Assembly: GCF_002127265.1 (NCBI RefSeq)
Contig: NZ_NFUU01000003.1
Coordinates: 505,055 to 569,054 of the forward strand
Reading direction: 5' to 3'
Source: Hydrogenophaga sp. IBVHS1
GTDB lineage: Bacteria > Pseudomonadota > Gammaproteobacteria > Burkholderiales > Burkholderiaceae_C
Length of the DNA: 64,000 nucleotides
The notes under the pieces were generated by a model. That model worked only from the letters and a program-made list of their open reading frames with translations. It did no database searches and was not told the origin of the DNA. This document shows, piece by piece, positions 52,701-64,000 of this stretch (the first letter of the stretch is position 1; every line of letters starts with the position of its first letter). Both the position numbers and the translations under genes were made by a program.

Positions 52701-54338
52701 GTGGATGCGCCGGGCCAGGTTCGTCGCGTGGCGCGGGCCTTGTGGGGGCGGCCCTTGCAGACCGCCTGGCAGCTCGCTGATCTGCGCGCCGATCGCCGCG
52801 CCGTGCTGACGCTGGAGGAGGGGACCGATCCCGTGCTGCACCTGCCTGTCCTTGTGGATGGTTCTTCCGATCTCTGGCTGGCCACAGCCGCGCACGCTGC
52901 TGCCCATCTGCGCTTCGGCGGCGAGCGGCAGTCGCGCAAGGGCCTCAAGCCCGTGCAGCAGGCGCTGCTCGGGGTGCTGGAAGACGCCCGGGTGGAGTGG
53001 CTCGCGTTGCAGGAACTGCCCGGCCTGCGCGCCGTGTGGTGGGCCTTCCATGCCGACGCGGCCGCTTTGCGCGGCGCCGGTTTCGAGGACCTGCTCGCGC
53101 GCCTGTCCGCCAGCCTGCTCGACCCTTCGCACGAAGACCCGCACGCCTGGGTGGCGCGCGTGCGCCGCCTGTTCTTCAAGCCGGATGGCCACACCCTCGC
53201 ACTGCGCACGCCCGAGCAAGTGCGCGAAGCGGCCTCACTGCTCGGCAACGACATCGGCCAGATGCGCCTGCCCTTCAACGCCCGCACCTACAGCGTGCAA
53301 GCGCGCTACCGCGACGACAACACCCATCTCTGGTGGCCCGACGCGTCCCTGCCACCCTCTGACACCACGCTGCAGGCCGACGCCGCGCCACCCATCGAGG
53401 ATGCACCCGCTGCATCGCCCGAACCGGCGCACACCGAGCCCGACGCCGTGCACGCCGAGTGGGACCACCGCATCGGCCGCTACCGGCCTCGCTGGTGCAG
53501 CGTGTACGGCGGCGCCACGCCCGCAGGACCACCGGCCTGGGCGCCCGGCGCGCTGGCCCAGGCGCAACGCTTGATGGTGAAACGCCTGGCGGGTCTGGGC
53601 GGCCCGTGGCGGCACGGCAGCGGTCGCTCCACCGAAGGCGACGAGCTGCACCACGCGGCGCTGATGGACAACGCGCTCGATCGGCGTGCCCTGCGCACGC
53701 CGGACCCGCGCATCCACCGCCGCCCCTGGCGGCCCCCGCCACCCCTGGCCGTGCTGCTGCTGCTGGACGCCTCGGCGTCCACCGCGCGCGCCGACGGGCG
53801 TGAGGGCAAGGGCGAAGGGGAATTGCTCGCGAGCATGCAGCGCAGCGCCGCCACCGCGTCGCTCGCCTTGCAGCGCCTTGGCCACCGCAGCGGCCTGTGG
53901 GCGTTCTCCAGCCAGGGCCGCCACCGCATCGACATGCCCTGCCTGAAACACTGGGACGAACAACTGCCCGCGCTGTCTCGCCTGCGCGGTGGCGGTTCCA
54001 CCCGCCTGGGCGCTGCGCTGCGCCATGCGGTGCACCTGTGTGAGCTGGACGCGCGCCAGCATCCGGGCTGGCAGCACGTGGTGGTGGTGCTGACCGACGG
54101 CGAGCTGCACGACATCGACGTGCACGACCCGGGATATCTGACCGCCGACCTGCAGCGCGCCGCGCGCGAAGCCCGGTCGCTCGGCGTGGCGGTGCGGGCG
54201 CTGGTGTTCGAGCCCGGTGATGCCCGCACGCTGGAGAACACACTGGGACGGCGAAATGTCACATGTTGCACGACCACCGCGGGCTTGCCCCGTGCGCTGA
54301 CGGGCCTGCTGGCGACGGCGCAGCGATCCAAAGGCTAA
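52701..54338 (+). CDS. NorD/CbbO-type von Willebrand A domain protein
   Basis: A 545-residue protein. The N-terminal 330 residues are helical with a variable acidic/proline linker (about 220-260). The C-terminal 200 residues form a vWA domain with the MIDAS motif DASAS (D356, S358, S360) in [14 protein letters not shown], and the metal-site threonine/aspartate in GGGSTRLG and [10 protein letters not shown]. The pairing directly behind the NorQ-like ATPase is the standard CbbQO/NorQD arrangement. GTG start at 52701, three bases after the ATPase stop. It should target the ATPase to its client, here presumably amidase or formamidase. Confidence 0.85.
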   Translation: MDAPGQVRRVARALWGRPLQTAWQLADLRADRRAVLTLEEGTDPVLHLPVLVDGSSDLWLATAAHAAAHLRFGGERQSRKGLKPVQQALLGVLEDARVEWLALQELPGLRAVWWAFHADAAALRGAGFEDLLARLSASLLDPSHEDPHAWVARVRRLFFKPDGHTLALRTPEQVREAASLLGNDIGQMRLPFNARTYSVQARYRDDNTHLWWPDASLPPSDTTLQADAAPPIEDAPAASPEPAHTEPDAVHAEWDHRIGRYRPRWCSVYGGATPAGPPAWAPGALAQAQRLMVKRLAGLGGPWRHGSGRSTEGDELHHAALMDNALDRRALRTPDPRIHRRPWRPPPPLAVLLLLDASASTARADGREGKGEGELLASMQRSAATASLALQRLGHRSGLWAFSSQGRHRIDMPCLKHWDEQLPALSRLRGGGSTRLGAALRHAVHLCELDARQHPGWQHVVVVLTDGELHDIDVHDPGYLTADLQRAAREARSLGVAVRALVFEPGDARTLENTLGRRNVTCCTTTAGLPRALTGLLATAQRSKG

Positions 54339-54344
54339 AATCGC

Positions 54345-54440
54345 ACCTCTCAAGGAGCGTTGCAGCGCCGGCGGGTTTTCACAGCCCCCACCGTGCGTCA
54401 GGCTTGAGTGGGCGCGAACAGGCCCAAACGGCGCTCACCC
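54345..54440 (+). ncRNA. SAH riboswitch
   Basis: The leader matches the S-adenosylhomocysteine riboswitch. CTCAAG (54349-54354) pairs with CTTGAG (54403-54408) as helix P1, GAGCG (54355-54359) is free to pair with CGCTC (54432-54436) as the pseudoknot, and the conserved strings AGGAGCGTTGCAG and AAACGGCGCTCACC are present. A GC-rich variable hairpin lies between. Such RNAs activate SAH-recycling and methionine synthase genes when SAH rises. It ends 34 bp before the MetH ATG. Confidence 0.9.
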
Positions 54441-54474
54441 AGTCTGTTGTCCGCAACCTGCCTTGGTGAGTCTC

Positions 54475-57213
<2,739 letters not shown>

Positions 57214-57384
57214 TCGGTCGCGGCGCCACATCGACGATGTCTCCACGGCAGAGCTGCGAAAGTTGCTGCCCTGACCGAGGGCGCTAGCTGCGTGACGTCA
57301 ACTGCGCGGGAACCGATTCGTCGGGCTCGAGTCAGCCTTCAGTGACAATCGCCCGTTCTTCAATCACCGTCATTTCTTCAGCCA

Positions 57385-57786
57385 ATGAACGCACTGAACA
57401 ATCTCTTCAACCAACCCCGCCTCGGCATCATCCTCCTGCGCTGGACGCTGGCCATCCTCATGATCTTCCACGGTTGGGCCAAGGTCACCGGCGGTGTGGG
57501 TGGCATCGAAGGCATGCTGGTCGCCAAGGGCTTGCCCGGCGCGCTTGCCTACGGTGCCTACTTGGGCGAACTGATTGCGCCACTGATGTTGCTGGTGGGT
57601 TTCTGGGTGGTGCCGGCGGCGCTGGTGATCGCCATCAACATGGTGTTCGCCCTGGTGCTCGCGCACTCAGGTCACTTCATGGACATCACGCAAACCGGCG
57701 GCTGGCGGCTGGAGCTGCAGGCGTTCTTCCTGATGACGGCGCTGGTGGTGGCGTTCACGAACCGCCTGGGTCCGAACAAAGGATGA
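57385..57786 (+). CDS. DoxX-family membrane protein
   Basis: A 133-residue protein with four transmembrane helices in the DoxX pattern: LLRWTLAILMIFHGWAKVTGG, YLGELIAPLMLLVGFWVVPAAL and a last helix at LQAFFLMTALVVAF. Members serve in quinone-linked or thiol redox processes, but most are uncharacterised. The 170 bp before the gene show no regulatory element I can name. It converges with the aldehyde dehydrogenase gene, 24 bp apart. Confidence 0.85.
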   Translation: MNALNNLFNQPRLGIILLRWTLAILMIFHGWAKVTGGVGGIEGMLVAKGLPGALAYGAYLGELIAPLMLLVGFWVVPAALVIAINMVFALVLAHSGHFMDITQTGGWRLELQAFFLMTALVVAFTNRLGPNKG

Positions 57787-57810
57787 GCACCACCAGCACG
57801 TCGCCGACGA

Positions 57811-59250
57811 TTAAACGTTCATGATCGTCACGGCCCGCGCGTTCAGGTAGGCATCCATCGCCTCCGGCCCACCCTCGGAGCCGTAGCCCGAATCCTTGAT
57901 CCCGCCGAACGGCATTTCGGCCGAAGGCATGGCGGGCATGTTCACCCACAGCATGCCCACTTCAACGCGGCGCGCCAGCAGGTCAGCGTTCTTGAGTGAG
58001 CGGGTGAAGGCGTAGCCGGCCAGCCCGAACGGCAGGCGGTTGGCCTCGGCAATCGCTTCCTCCAGCAGGTTGAAACTGCGCACGGCGGCCATGGGGCCGA
58101 AGGGTTCGTCGTTGAACACCCGGGCGTTCAGCGGCACGTCGGTCAGGATGGTGGGCTGCCAGAAATTGCCGGCCTCTCCGATGCGCTCACCACCGGTGGC
58201 GAGTGTGGCACCTTGTTCCACGGCATCCCTGGTGAACTCGGCCATCGCGGTCACACGGCGCGGGTTGGCCAGCGGGCCCATCTGCGTGCCGTCGGCGGTG
58301 CCATCGCCCACGGCCAGGCCCTTGGCCTGCTTCACGAGTGCGGCGGAAAACTCTTTCGCGATGCTCTCGTGCACGAGGAAACGCGTGGGCGAGATGCACA
58401 CCTGCCCGGCGTTGCGAAACTTCGCGGCGCCGGCGGCTTTCACGGCCAGGGCGATGTCCGCGTCCTCACAGACGATCACCGGTGCGTGGCCGCCCAGCTC
58501 CATGGTCACACGCTTCATGTGCTGGCCGGCCATGGCGGCCAGTTGCTTGCCCACCGGGGTGGAGCCCGTGAACGTGATCTTGCGGATCACGGGGTGCGCG
58601 ATCAAGTAGGTGGAGATTTCGGCGGGCGTGCCATAGACCAGACCCAGCACGCCGGGCGGCAGGCCGGCGTCGGCAAAGGCGCGCACCAGCTCGGCGGGCG
58701 CAGCCGGGGTTTCTTCGGGCGCCTTCACGATCATCGAGCAGCCGGTGGCCAGCGCGGCGGCCAGTTTGCGCACCACCTGGTTGATGGGGAAGTTCCAGGG
58801 CGTGAACGCGGCCACCGGGCCGATCGGGTCCTTCAGCACCATCTGGCGCATGGCCAGGTTGCCGCGCGAAGGCACGATGCGGCCATACACGCGCAGGCCT
58901 TCGTCGGCGAACCAGTCGATGATGTCGGCGCCCGCCAGCACCTCGCCCTTGGCTTCAGCCAGCGGCTTGCCTTGCTCAAGCGTGAGCAACCGGGCGATGT
59001 CGCCCGCGCGTTCGCGCAACAAGACCGCGGCCGCGCGCATGGTCTTCGAGCGGTTGATGGCGGGGGTATCGCGCCAGGTCTCAAAGCCCTTCTGAGCGGC
59101 ATCCAGCGCCAGGTCCAGGTCGGCCTTGCGCGCATGCGCCACGCGACCGATTTCCTGGCCGGTGGCCGGGTTGAACACCGCCAGCGATTCGCCAGCAGTG
59201 GCTTCGCGCCATTGGCCGTGGATGAAGAGAAGCGTGTTCGGATAGCTCAT
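57811..59250 (-). CDS. gabD: NAD(P)-dependent succinate-semialdehyde dehydrogenase
   Basis: A 479-residue aldehyde dehydrogenase. The NAD(P)-binding [23 protein letters not shown] and FTGSTPVGK, general base in [11 protein letters not shown], and catalytic cysteine in [12 protein letters not shown] are those of the GabD subgroup, which oxidises succinate semialdehyde to succinate. Substrate assignment is by resemblance; related semialdehydes are possible. It is monocistronic with no gab genes beside it. Confidence 0.88.
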   Translation of the reverse strand: MSYPNTLLFIHGQWREATAGESLAVFNPATGQEIGRVAHARKADLDLALDAAQKGFETWRDTPAINRSKTMRAAAVLLRERAGDIARLLTLEQGKPLAEAKGEVLAGADIIDWFADEGLRVYGRIVPSRGNLAMRQMVLKDPIGPVAAFTPWNFPINQVVRKLAAALATGCSMIVKAPEETPAAPAELVRAFADAGLPPGVLGLVYGTPAEISTYLIAHPVIRKITFTGSTPVGKQLAAMAGQHMKRVTMELGGHAPVIVCEDADIALAVKAAGAAKFRNAGQVCISPTRFLVHESIAKEFSAALVKQAKGLAVGDGTADGTQMGPLANPRRVTAMAEFTRDAVEQGATLATGGERIGEAGNFWQPTILTDVPLNARVFNDEPFGPMAAVRSFNLLEEAIAEANRLPFGLAGYAFTRSLKNADLLARRVEVGMLWVNMPAMPSAEMPFGGIKDSGYGSEGGPEAMDAYLNARAVTIMNV

Positions 59251-59335
59251 GTCTTGTTCCTGAAAAGAAGGGCTTCGGTTGCGTAGAACCGGGAACCATA
59301 CCAGTTGCGCGGCAATGGCGTGCAGGCCAGACGGC

Positions 59336-60577
59336 TCAGGCGGACAGCAGTGCTTTTCGCTGATCGAGAAGGAACGGCCGGTCGATCTGGTCCCCCAGCA
59401 GCGTGATGGTGTTCCCATCCACGCCAAGGGATGAGAAATGGGATCGCCAACCTTCCACCACGCGCGCCACGCGTGCGGCCTCGTCTCGCGCCTCGCGCCC
59501 CGTCAGTCCGTAGGATGCCGACATCGACAAGGCGTTGTCCACATGGCTCACAGCGCCGTCGTCGCCCACACCCATGGACTGATAGCCCAGCGCCTGGCCA
59601 GCAGGCAACACGTCGAACGCGGGGCTCAGACGGTATTGCTGGTTGTCCATCGCCAGCAGCGCGTGGTTTTTTTCGTGGTCGTCGGTGTTGTCGATCAGGA
59701 TGTTGAACACCAGTCGGCGAAACAGCTCTTGCATGTCCTGCCGGTGCAGGTCACCGGTCACCACGCCGCGGCGGCGCAACCACTGGGCCAGGGCGGGGTA
59801 GCTCATCTCGCTGCCCGCAGCGCGCAGCGCCACATGGGCAGAAATGGCGTGCAGGCGCTGGTCATGCGCGCGGTCGAAGCGTTCAACGGCCACCGCAGTT
59901 CCGCGGGCCAGCGCAATGGCGCGCGTGCGTGCCACACGGATGCCGGCCATGGAGGCCAGTGTCATGCTCGCATGCTCGATCAACCCGTCCTGCGAGCCGG
60001 CTTCTTCGCCAAATTTCAATACCCAGGCCTGTCCGTCCACCTGCATCAGCGCCTTGGGCCGCGCACCGCCCATGGTGGCGCCAGGCGCGATCAAGCGGCG
60101 TTCGTGCTCCTGCATCGGCGCACCGATCTGCACCTTTCGGACCAATGCGTGGACTTGTTCCACTTCGCCCAGGGAGGGCAGGGCGGGCTGTGTGTGGGGG
60201 AGGTACCGATCGGAGTCTTTGGACACGCCGAGTGCGCCAAAGCGGTCGTCCCCAGTGAAGTACAGCAGCTCCAGCAGCGACATTCGTGGCGGTCGCTCCA
60301 ACAGCCTGATCACGCGTTCACCCCAGTTGCCCGGCCGAGTGTCTTCGACCGCACCTGCCACGCAGTCCTTTGCGGGAGGATGGTGCTCTCGTTCGAGGAA
60401 AGGAAGGTCTTCGCTGAGCGCAAAACCCTGGCGCAGCCAATGAGTTGTATAGCGAAGCGAAACGCCGCGTCCAGACATCACCAGATTCAACTCCCCCACC
60501 AGCGCTGGCTGCCGTGGTCGTCCGAGGTACCAGAGATACAACCTATCGGGCGGCTGGTATGGCATGGCGTCGCCCAT
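59336..60577 (-). CDS. HipA-like Ser/Thr kinase without a visible antitoxin
   Basis: A 413-residue HipA-domain protein. The N-subdomain 1 pattern ([22 protein letters not shown]-like) precedes the kinase core. The catalytic loop [16 protein letters not shown] and the metal-binding SPAFDVLP are present. In HipBA the partner HipB is encoded just upstream; here the upstream gene is comM, and no HTH gene is adjacent. It is therefore an orphan or a YjjJ-type stand-alone kinase. Start 60577 or 60565. Confidence 0.82.
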   Translation of the reverse strand: MGDAMPYQPPDRLYLWYLGRPRQPALVGELNLVMSGRGVSLRYTTHWLRQGFALSEDLPFLEREHHPPAKDCVAGAVEDTRPGNWGERVIRLLERPPRMSLLELLYFTGDDRFGALGVSKDSDRYLPHTQPALPSLGEVEQVHALVRKVQIGAPMQEHERRLIAPGATMGGARPKALMQVDGQAWVLKFGEEAGSQDGLIEHASMTLASMAGIRVARTRAIALARGTAVAVERFDRAHDQRLHAISAHVALRAAGSEMSYPALAQWLRRRGVVTGDLHRQDMQELFRRLVFNILIDNTDDHEKNHALLAMDNQQYRLSPAFDVLPAGQALGYQSMGVGDDGAVSHVDNALSMSASYGLTGREARDEAARVARVVEGWRSHFSSLGVDGNTITLLGDQIDRPFLLDQRKALLSA

Positions 60578-60621
60578 CAAGGTAAATCAAGCTCGGATTT
60601 CCTCTGGCTGGGGTATCTGGC

Positions 60622-62175
60622 TCAACCACCCTGCTGCAGAACCCGCCGGTACTGCACCGCCTCCGCCACATGCCCCACCCCCACCGTCTCCGTGCCGGCC
60701 AGATCGGCAATGGTGCGGGCCACGCGCAAAGCGCGGTGGGTGCTGCGGGCGCTCCAGCCCAGGCGCGCGGCGGCGTTGTTCAGGAACTGGATGGCCTGGG
60801 CGTCGGCACGGGCGTGTTCGGTGAGCGCCTGTCCGGCCAGGGCCTGGTTGGCGGTGCCCTGTCGGGTGTCAGCCCGCGCGCGGGCAGCGATCACACGCTC
60901 ACGCACCGCCGCGCTGCTCTCGCCCTTCACTTTGTCGTCCAGCAGATCGCCGGGTGCCAGCGCGGGCACTTCCACGTGCAGGTCGATGCGGTCGAGCAAA
61001 GGCCCGCTGAGCTTGCCCTGGTAGCGCGAGATCTGATCGGGCGTGCAGCGGCAGGCCCGGGTGGGGTGGCCCAGAAAGCCGCAGGGGCACGGGTTCATGG
61101 CGCCGATGAGTTGAAAGCGGGCCGGGAACTCGCTCTGCATGGCCGCGCGCGAAATGCGGATGTGGCCGCTCTCCAGCGGCTGGCGCAAGGCCTCCAACGC
61201 GGTGCGCGGGAACTCGGGCAGCTCGTCCAGAAACAACACACCATGGTGGGCCAGCGAGATTTCTCCCGGGCGCGGAGGTGAGCCCCCACCCACCAGCGCG
61301 ACCGCACTGGCGCTGTGGTGCGGCGCGCAGGTGGGCCGCTGGGCCCAGCGCTCCAGCGTGAAGCGGCCCGCCAGCGAAGCCACCGCCGCGCTCTCCAGCG
61401 CCTCGGTGGTGCTCATGGGCGGCAGCAGGCCGGCGAAGCGCTGCGCCAGCATCGATTTGCCCGAACCCGGCGGTCCCACCATCAACATGCTGTGGCCGCC
61501 GGCGGCCGCAATCTCCAGTGCGCGGCGCGCGGCGGCCTGGCCTTTCACGTCCGCCAGGTCGGCACAGGCCGGGTCCACGGACACCAGGGTCGGCACCAGG
61601 CGCGCCCAGCCGCCGTCATCGGGTGGCTCGGCGTGGTCTTTACCTTCAGGGAGGAAGCGGGCCACCACATCCAGCAAGTGGCGGGCTCGGTACACCTCGG
61701 CCTGGGGCACCAGCGCGGCTTCTTCGGCGCTGCCGGGTGGCAGCACCAGCCGGGCGGGCGCTTCGTGGGGGCCGGCGTCGCGGTGCAGGGCCAGGCTCAT
61801 GGCCAGCGCGCCGCGCACCGGGCGCAGTTCACCGCCCAGCGAGAGTTCGCCGGCAAACTCCCAGCCCGCCAGCCGCGAGCTGTCAATCTGGCCACTGGCG
61901 GCAAGGATGCCGAGCGCGATGGGCAGGTCGAACCGGCCCGAGTCCTTGGGCAGGTCCGCCGGGGCGAGATTCACGGTGATGCGCTTGTTGGACGGGAATT
62001 CGAGCCCTGCGTTGGCAATGGCCGAACGCACCCGTTCGCGCGCTTCCTTCACTTCGGTGTCCGCCAGCCCCACCAGGGTGAAGCTGGGCAGGCCGTTGGC
62101 CAGATGAACTTCCACACAAACGGGCCGTGCTTCCAGACCGAGCAGCGCACGGCTGTGCACCAATGACAAACCCAT
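60622..62175 (-). CDS. comM: ComM/YifB-family Mg-chelatase-like helicase
   Basis: A 517-residue protein with an N-terminal Lon-protease-like fold (MGLSLVHSRALLGLEARPVCVEVHL), a central MCM-like AAA+ domain (Walker A GPPGSGKS, Walker B GVLFLDELPEF) with a zinc-like CPCG...C motif (NPCPCGFLGHPTRACRC), and a Mg_chelatase_C end. ComM promotes branch migration during natural transformation. GGGAGAAA precedes the ATG at 62175. Confidence 0.92.
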   Translation of the reverse strand: MGLSLVHSRALLGLEARPVCVEVHLANGLPSFTLVGLADTEVKEARERVRSAIANAGLEFPSNKRITVNLAPADLPKDSGRFDLPIALGILAASGQIDSSRLAGWEFAGELSLGGELRPVRGALAMSLALHRDAGPHEAPARLVLPPGSAEEAALVPQAEVYRARHLLDVVARFLPEGKDHAEPPDDGGWARLVPTLVSVDPACADLADVKGQAAARRALEIAAAGGHSMLMVGPPGSGKSMLAQRFAGLLPPMSTTEALESAAVASLAGRFTLERWAQRPTCAPHHSASAVALVGGGSPPRPGEISLAHHGVLFLDELPEFPRTALEALRQPLESGHIRISRAAMQSEFPARFQLIGAMNPCPCGFLGHPTRACRCTPDQISRYQGKLSGPLLDRIDLHVEVPALAPGDLLDDKVKGESSAAVRERVIAARARADTRQGTANQALAGQALTEHARADAQAIQFLNNAAARLGWSARSTHRALRVARTIADLAGTETVGVGHVAEAVQYRRVLQQGG

Positions 62176-62243
62176 CGCCGATTTCTCCCTGTTTCGGTGC
62201 GTTTTTGGGGCCAACGCGTGTGAAGGGACACGGCCGGCGCAAC

Positions 62244-62258
62244 GCACTCATTTGGTGC
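62244..62258. promoter_or_regulatory. NtrC-like enhancer site
   Basis: GCAC-TCATT-TGGTGC fits the NtrC half-site pattern (GCAC-N5-TGGTGC). It lies 155 bp upstream of the sigma-54 promoter of glnK, a normal enhancer distance. Confidence 0.6.
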
Positions 62259-62412
62259 GCACGGCTTTGGGGTGGCAGTCCTGGCCGGTGCGAAGGCGCG
62301 GATGATGGCACAGCCGACGTGGAGCGAGCGATACCCGATACCCGCACCGGCATGGGGAAGTAGGTGAATGCGGTCCATTGGACGGACCAAAGGTGACGGG
62401 CACTCAGCTCGC

Positions 62413-62428
62413 TGGCATGGTCCGTGCT
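62413..62428 (+). promoter_or_regulatory. Sigma-54 promoter of glnK-amtB
   Basis: TGGCAT-GGTCC-GTGCT has GG and GC with correct -24/-12 spacing. The predicted start is near 62440. The inverted pair GGTCC/GGACC at 62372-62388 lies just upstream. The 408-bp stretch 62176-62583 otherwise holds only the small ORF listed next. Confidence 0.75.
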
Positions 62429-62467
62429 TGGGGGTGTAAGCGATTGATTCAAGCCCAGGGAGTTCCC

Positions 62468-62551
62468 ATGAAACAGTCCGCTTTCCGTGTTTGGTCTGCC
62501 TCCGGGGTAGATCAAGCCCGTTTCACCATCGGTGTCGGCCTCGCGGCCTGA
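62468..62551 (+). CDS. Small ORF in the glnK leader (27 aa)
   Basis: An ATG-to-TGA frame of 28 codons with a good ribosome site (GGGAG five bases before the ATG). It starts about 28 bp after the predicted transcription start. The peptide begins MKQSAFRVWSASG and ends IGVGLAA. It is either a leader peptide or the collapsed remnant of a protein gene; in related genomes a porin-like gene often precedes glnK (from memory, unchecked). Confidence 0.35.
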   Translation: MKQSAFRVWSASGVDQARFTIGVGLAA

Positions 62552-62568
62552 TCACCCTCCTGTTCTAG

Positions 62569-62922
<354 letters not shown>

Positions 62923-62953
62923 TCACCGCCACTGGAAAAGAAAGATCACCGAA

Positions 62954-64000
62954 ATGAAAAAACTCATTGCAACCCTGTTCCTGGGCATGGGCCTGGCCTT
63001 TGGTGGCCTCAACGCCATCGCTCAAACCGCGGCACCGCCCGAGGCGCCTGCGGCCTCTGCGCCTGCAGCCACCGAAGCGCCTGCTGCCATGCCGGCGCCC
63101 GCCGCCGAGGCTCCTGCTGCCGCCGCGCCCGCCGAAGCACCCGCTGAGGCTGTCAAGGAAACCATGGACAAGGGCGACGTGGCCTGGATGATGATTTCCA
63201 CCGTGCTCGTCGTCCTCATGGTCGTGCCGGGTCTGGCACTGTTCTATGGCGGCCTGGTCCGCAGCAAGAACATGCTGTCGGTGCTGATGCAGGTGATGGT
63301 GGTGTTCTCGCTCATCGTTGTGCTGTGGGCCATTTACGGCTACAGCCTGGCGTTCGGCGGAGAAGGCCTGATCATCGCCAACCTCGACAAGGTGTTCCTG
63401 CTGGGCATCAAGTCCGACACCATGTCGGCCACCTTCACGCCTGGCGTGGTGATTCCCGAGCTGATCTTCGTGACCTTCCAGGCCACGTTCGCCGGCATCA
63501 CCTGCGCGCTGATCGTGGGCTCGTTCGCCGAGCGCATGAAGTTCGCTGCCGTGCTGCTGTTCTGCGCCCTGTGGTTCACCTTCAGCTACATCCCGATCGC
63601 TCACATGGTGTGGGGCGCTGGCGGCTACCTGTTCGACAAGGGCGCGCTGGACTTCGCAGGCGGCACCGTGGTGCACATCAACGCCGCCATGGCAGGCCTG
63701 GTGGGCGCCTACATGCTGGGCAAGCGCCTGGGCTACGGCAAGGAATCCATGGCGCCTCACAGCCTGACGCTGACCATGGTCGGTGCCTCGCTGCTGTGGG
63801 TGGGCTGGTTCGGCTTCAACGCCGGCTCCAACCTGGAAGCCAACGGCGGCGCGGGTCTGGCCTTCATCAACACGCTTCTGGCCACCGCCGCTGCCGTGCT
63901 GGCCTGGTGCATCGGTGAAGCACTGGGCAAGGGCAAGGCGTCCATGCTGGGCGCAGCGTCCGGCGCCGTGGCTGGTCTGGTGGCCATCACCCCGGCCTGC
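62954..64000 (+). CDS. amtB: Ammonium transporter AmtB (3' end beyond window)
   Basis: The first 349 residues of an ammonium channel. A signal peptide (1-23) is followed by an unusual linker of about 45 residues rich in Ala, Pro and Glu (25-70), then the AmtB fold from DVAWMMISTVLVVLMVVPG. The conserved DFAGGTVVHINAA contains the first pore histidine, and FGFNAGSN marks the later helix. The gene starts 31 bp after glnK and is still open at 64000. Periplasmic exposure of the linker is expected from topology. Confidence 0.94.
   Translation, partial: MKKLIATLFLGMGLAFGGLNAIAQTAAPPEAPAASAPAATEAPAAMPAPAAEAPAAAAPAEAPAEAVKETMDKGDVAWMMISTVLVVLMVVPGLALFYGGLVRSKNMLSVLMQVMVVFSLIVVLWAIYGYSLAFGGEGLIIANLDKVFLLGIKSDTMSATFTPGVVIPELIFVTFQATFAGITCALIVGSFAERMKFAAVLLFCALWFTFSYIPIAHMVWGAGGYLFDKGALDFAGGTVVHINAAMAGLVGAYMLGKRLGYGKESMAPHSLTLTMVGASLLWVGWFGFNAGSNLEANGGAGLAFINTLLATAAAVLAWCIGEALGKGKASMLGAASGAVAGLVAITPAC

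Overview
The window looks like a chromosomal segment of a GC-rich betaproteobacterium of the order Burkholderiales, most probably family Comamonadaceae (Hydrogenophaga-like). This assignment rests on gene content and protein style (GTP-type PEPCK, split MetH, urt/fmd amide cluster, glnK-amtB, dispersed repeats containing CCTGAGCCTGTCGAAGG), not on a database search. Coding density is very high and many convergent genes end within 6-15 bp of each other. No rRNA, tRNA or CRISPR array was seen.

Region by region. 1-3.4 kb is accessory DNA: the right end of an IS21-family element that has cut off a type I restriction gene (hsdR), a Schlafen/AlbA_2-domain gene translationally coupled to the hsdR remnant, a small basic ORF built on 24-bp repeats, and a TPR protein. 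3.4-17.4 kb is mostly housekeeping: pckG, a PaaI-like thioesterase with a CmpX/MscS-like channel, threonine ammonia-lyase, a double-AAA+ ATPase, recQ with a rhodanese, the N-terminal (homocysteine) half of MetH, and a TerC/Alx protein behind a yybP-ykoY (Mn2+) riboswitch. 17.5-23.7 kb is a cyanate cluster: histidine kinase, LuxR-type regulator, a sigma-54 promoter, a three-gene ABC importer, cyanase (cynS) and a coupled DUF1348 gene. 23.7-34.3 kb holds an ampR/class A beta-lactamase pair, two pirins with a divergent LysR regulator, an RlmN-like radical SAM enzyme, an SPFH lipoprotein, and a four-gene rhodanese/OsmC/acyl-CoA-dehydrogenase-like/rubredoxin-reductase operon. 34.4-36.6 kb is an AbiE-like toxin-antitoxin pair with palindromic operators. 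A sigma-54 activator and two small genes follow.

39.0-54.3 kb is the most distinctive part. A divergently arranged system couples a 1141-residue fusion protein (NCS1-type permease, Cys-rich linker, histidine kinase and receiver) and a LuxR-type response regulator to urtABCDE-like amide/urea transport, formamidase fmdA, zinc ribbon fmdB, aliphatic amidase amiE and a NorQ/NorD-type AAA+/vWA pair. The same 16-bp TACGT-N6-ACGTA site lies upstream of both urtA and amiE, which suggests one regulon that senses, imports and hydrolyses short-chain amides for nitrogen.

54.3-64 kb holds the C-terminal three-domain part of MetH behind an S-adenosylhomocysteine (SAH) riboswitch, about 39 kb from the N-terminal part. 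It is followed by DoxX, succinate-semialdehyde dehydrogenase, an orphan HipA-like kinase, comM, and glnK-amtB with an NtrC-like site and a canonical sigma-54 promoter. Nitrogen scavenging (cyanate, amides/urea, ammonium) under sigma-54 and two-component control is the unifying theme.
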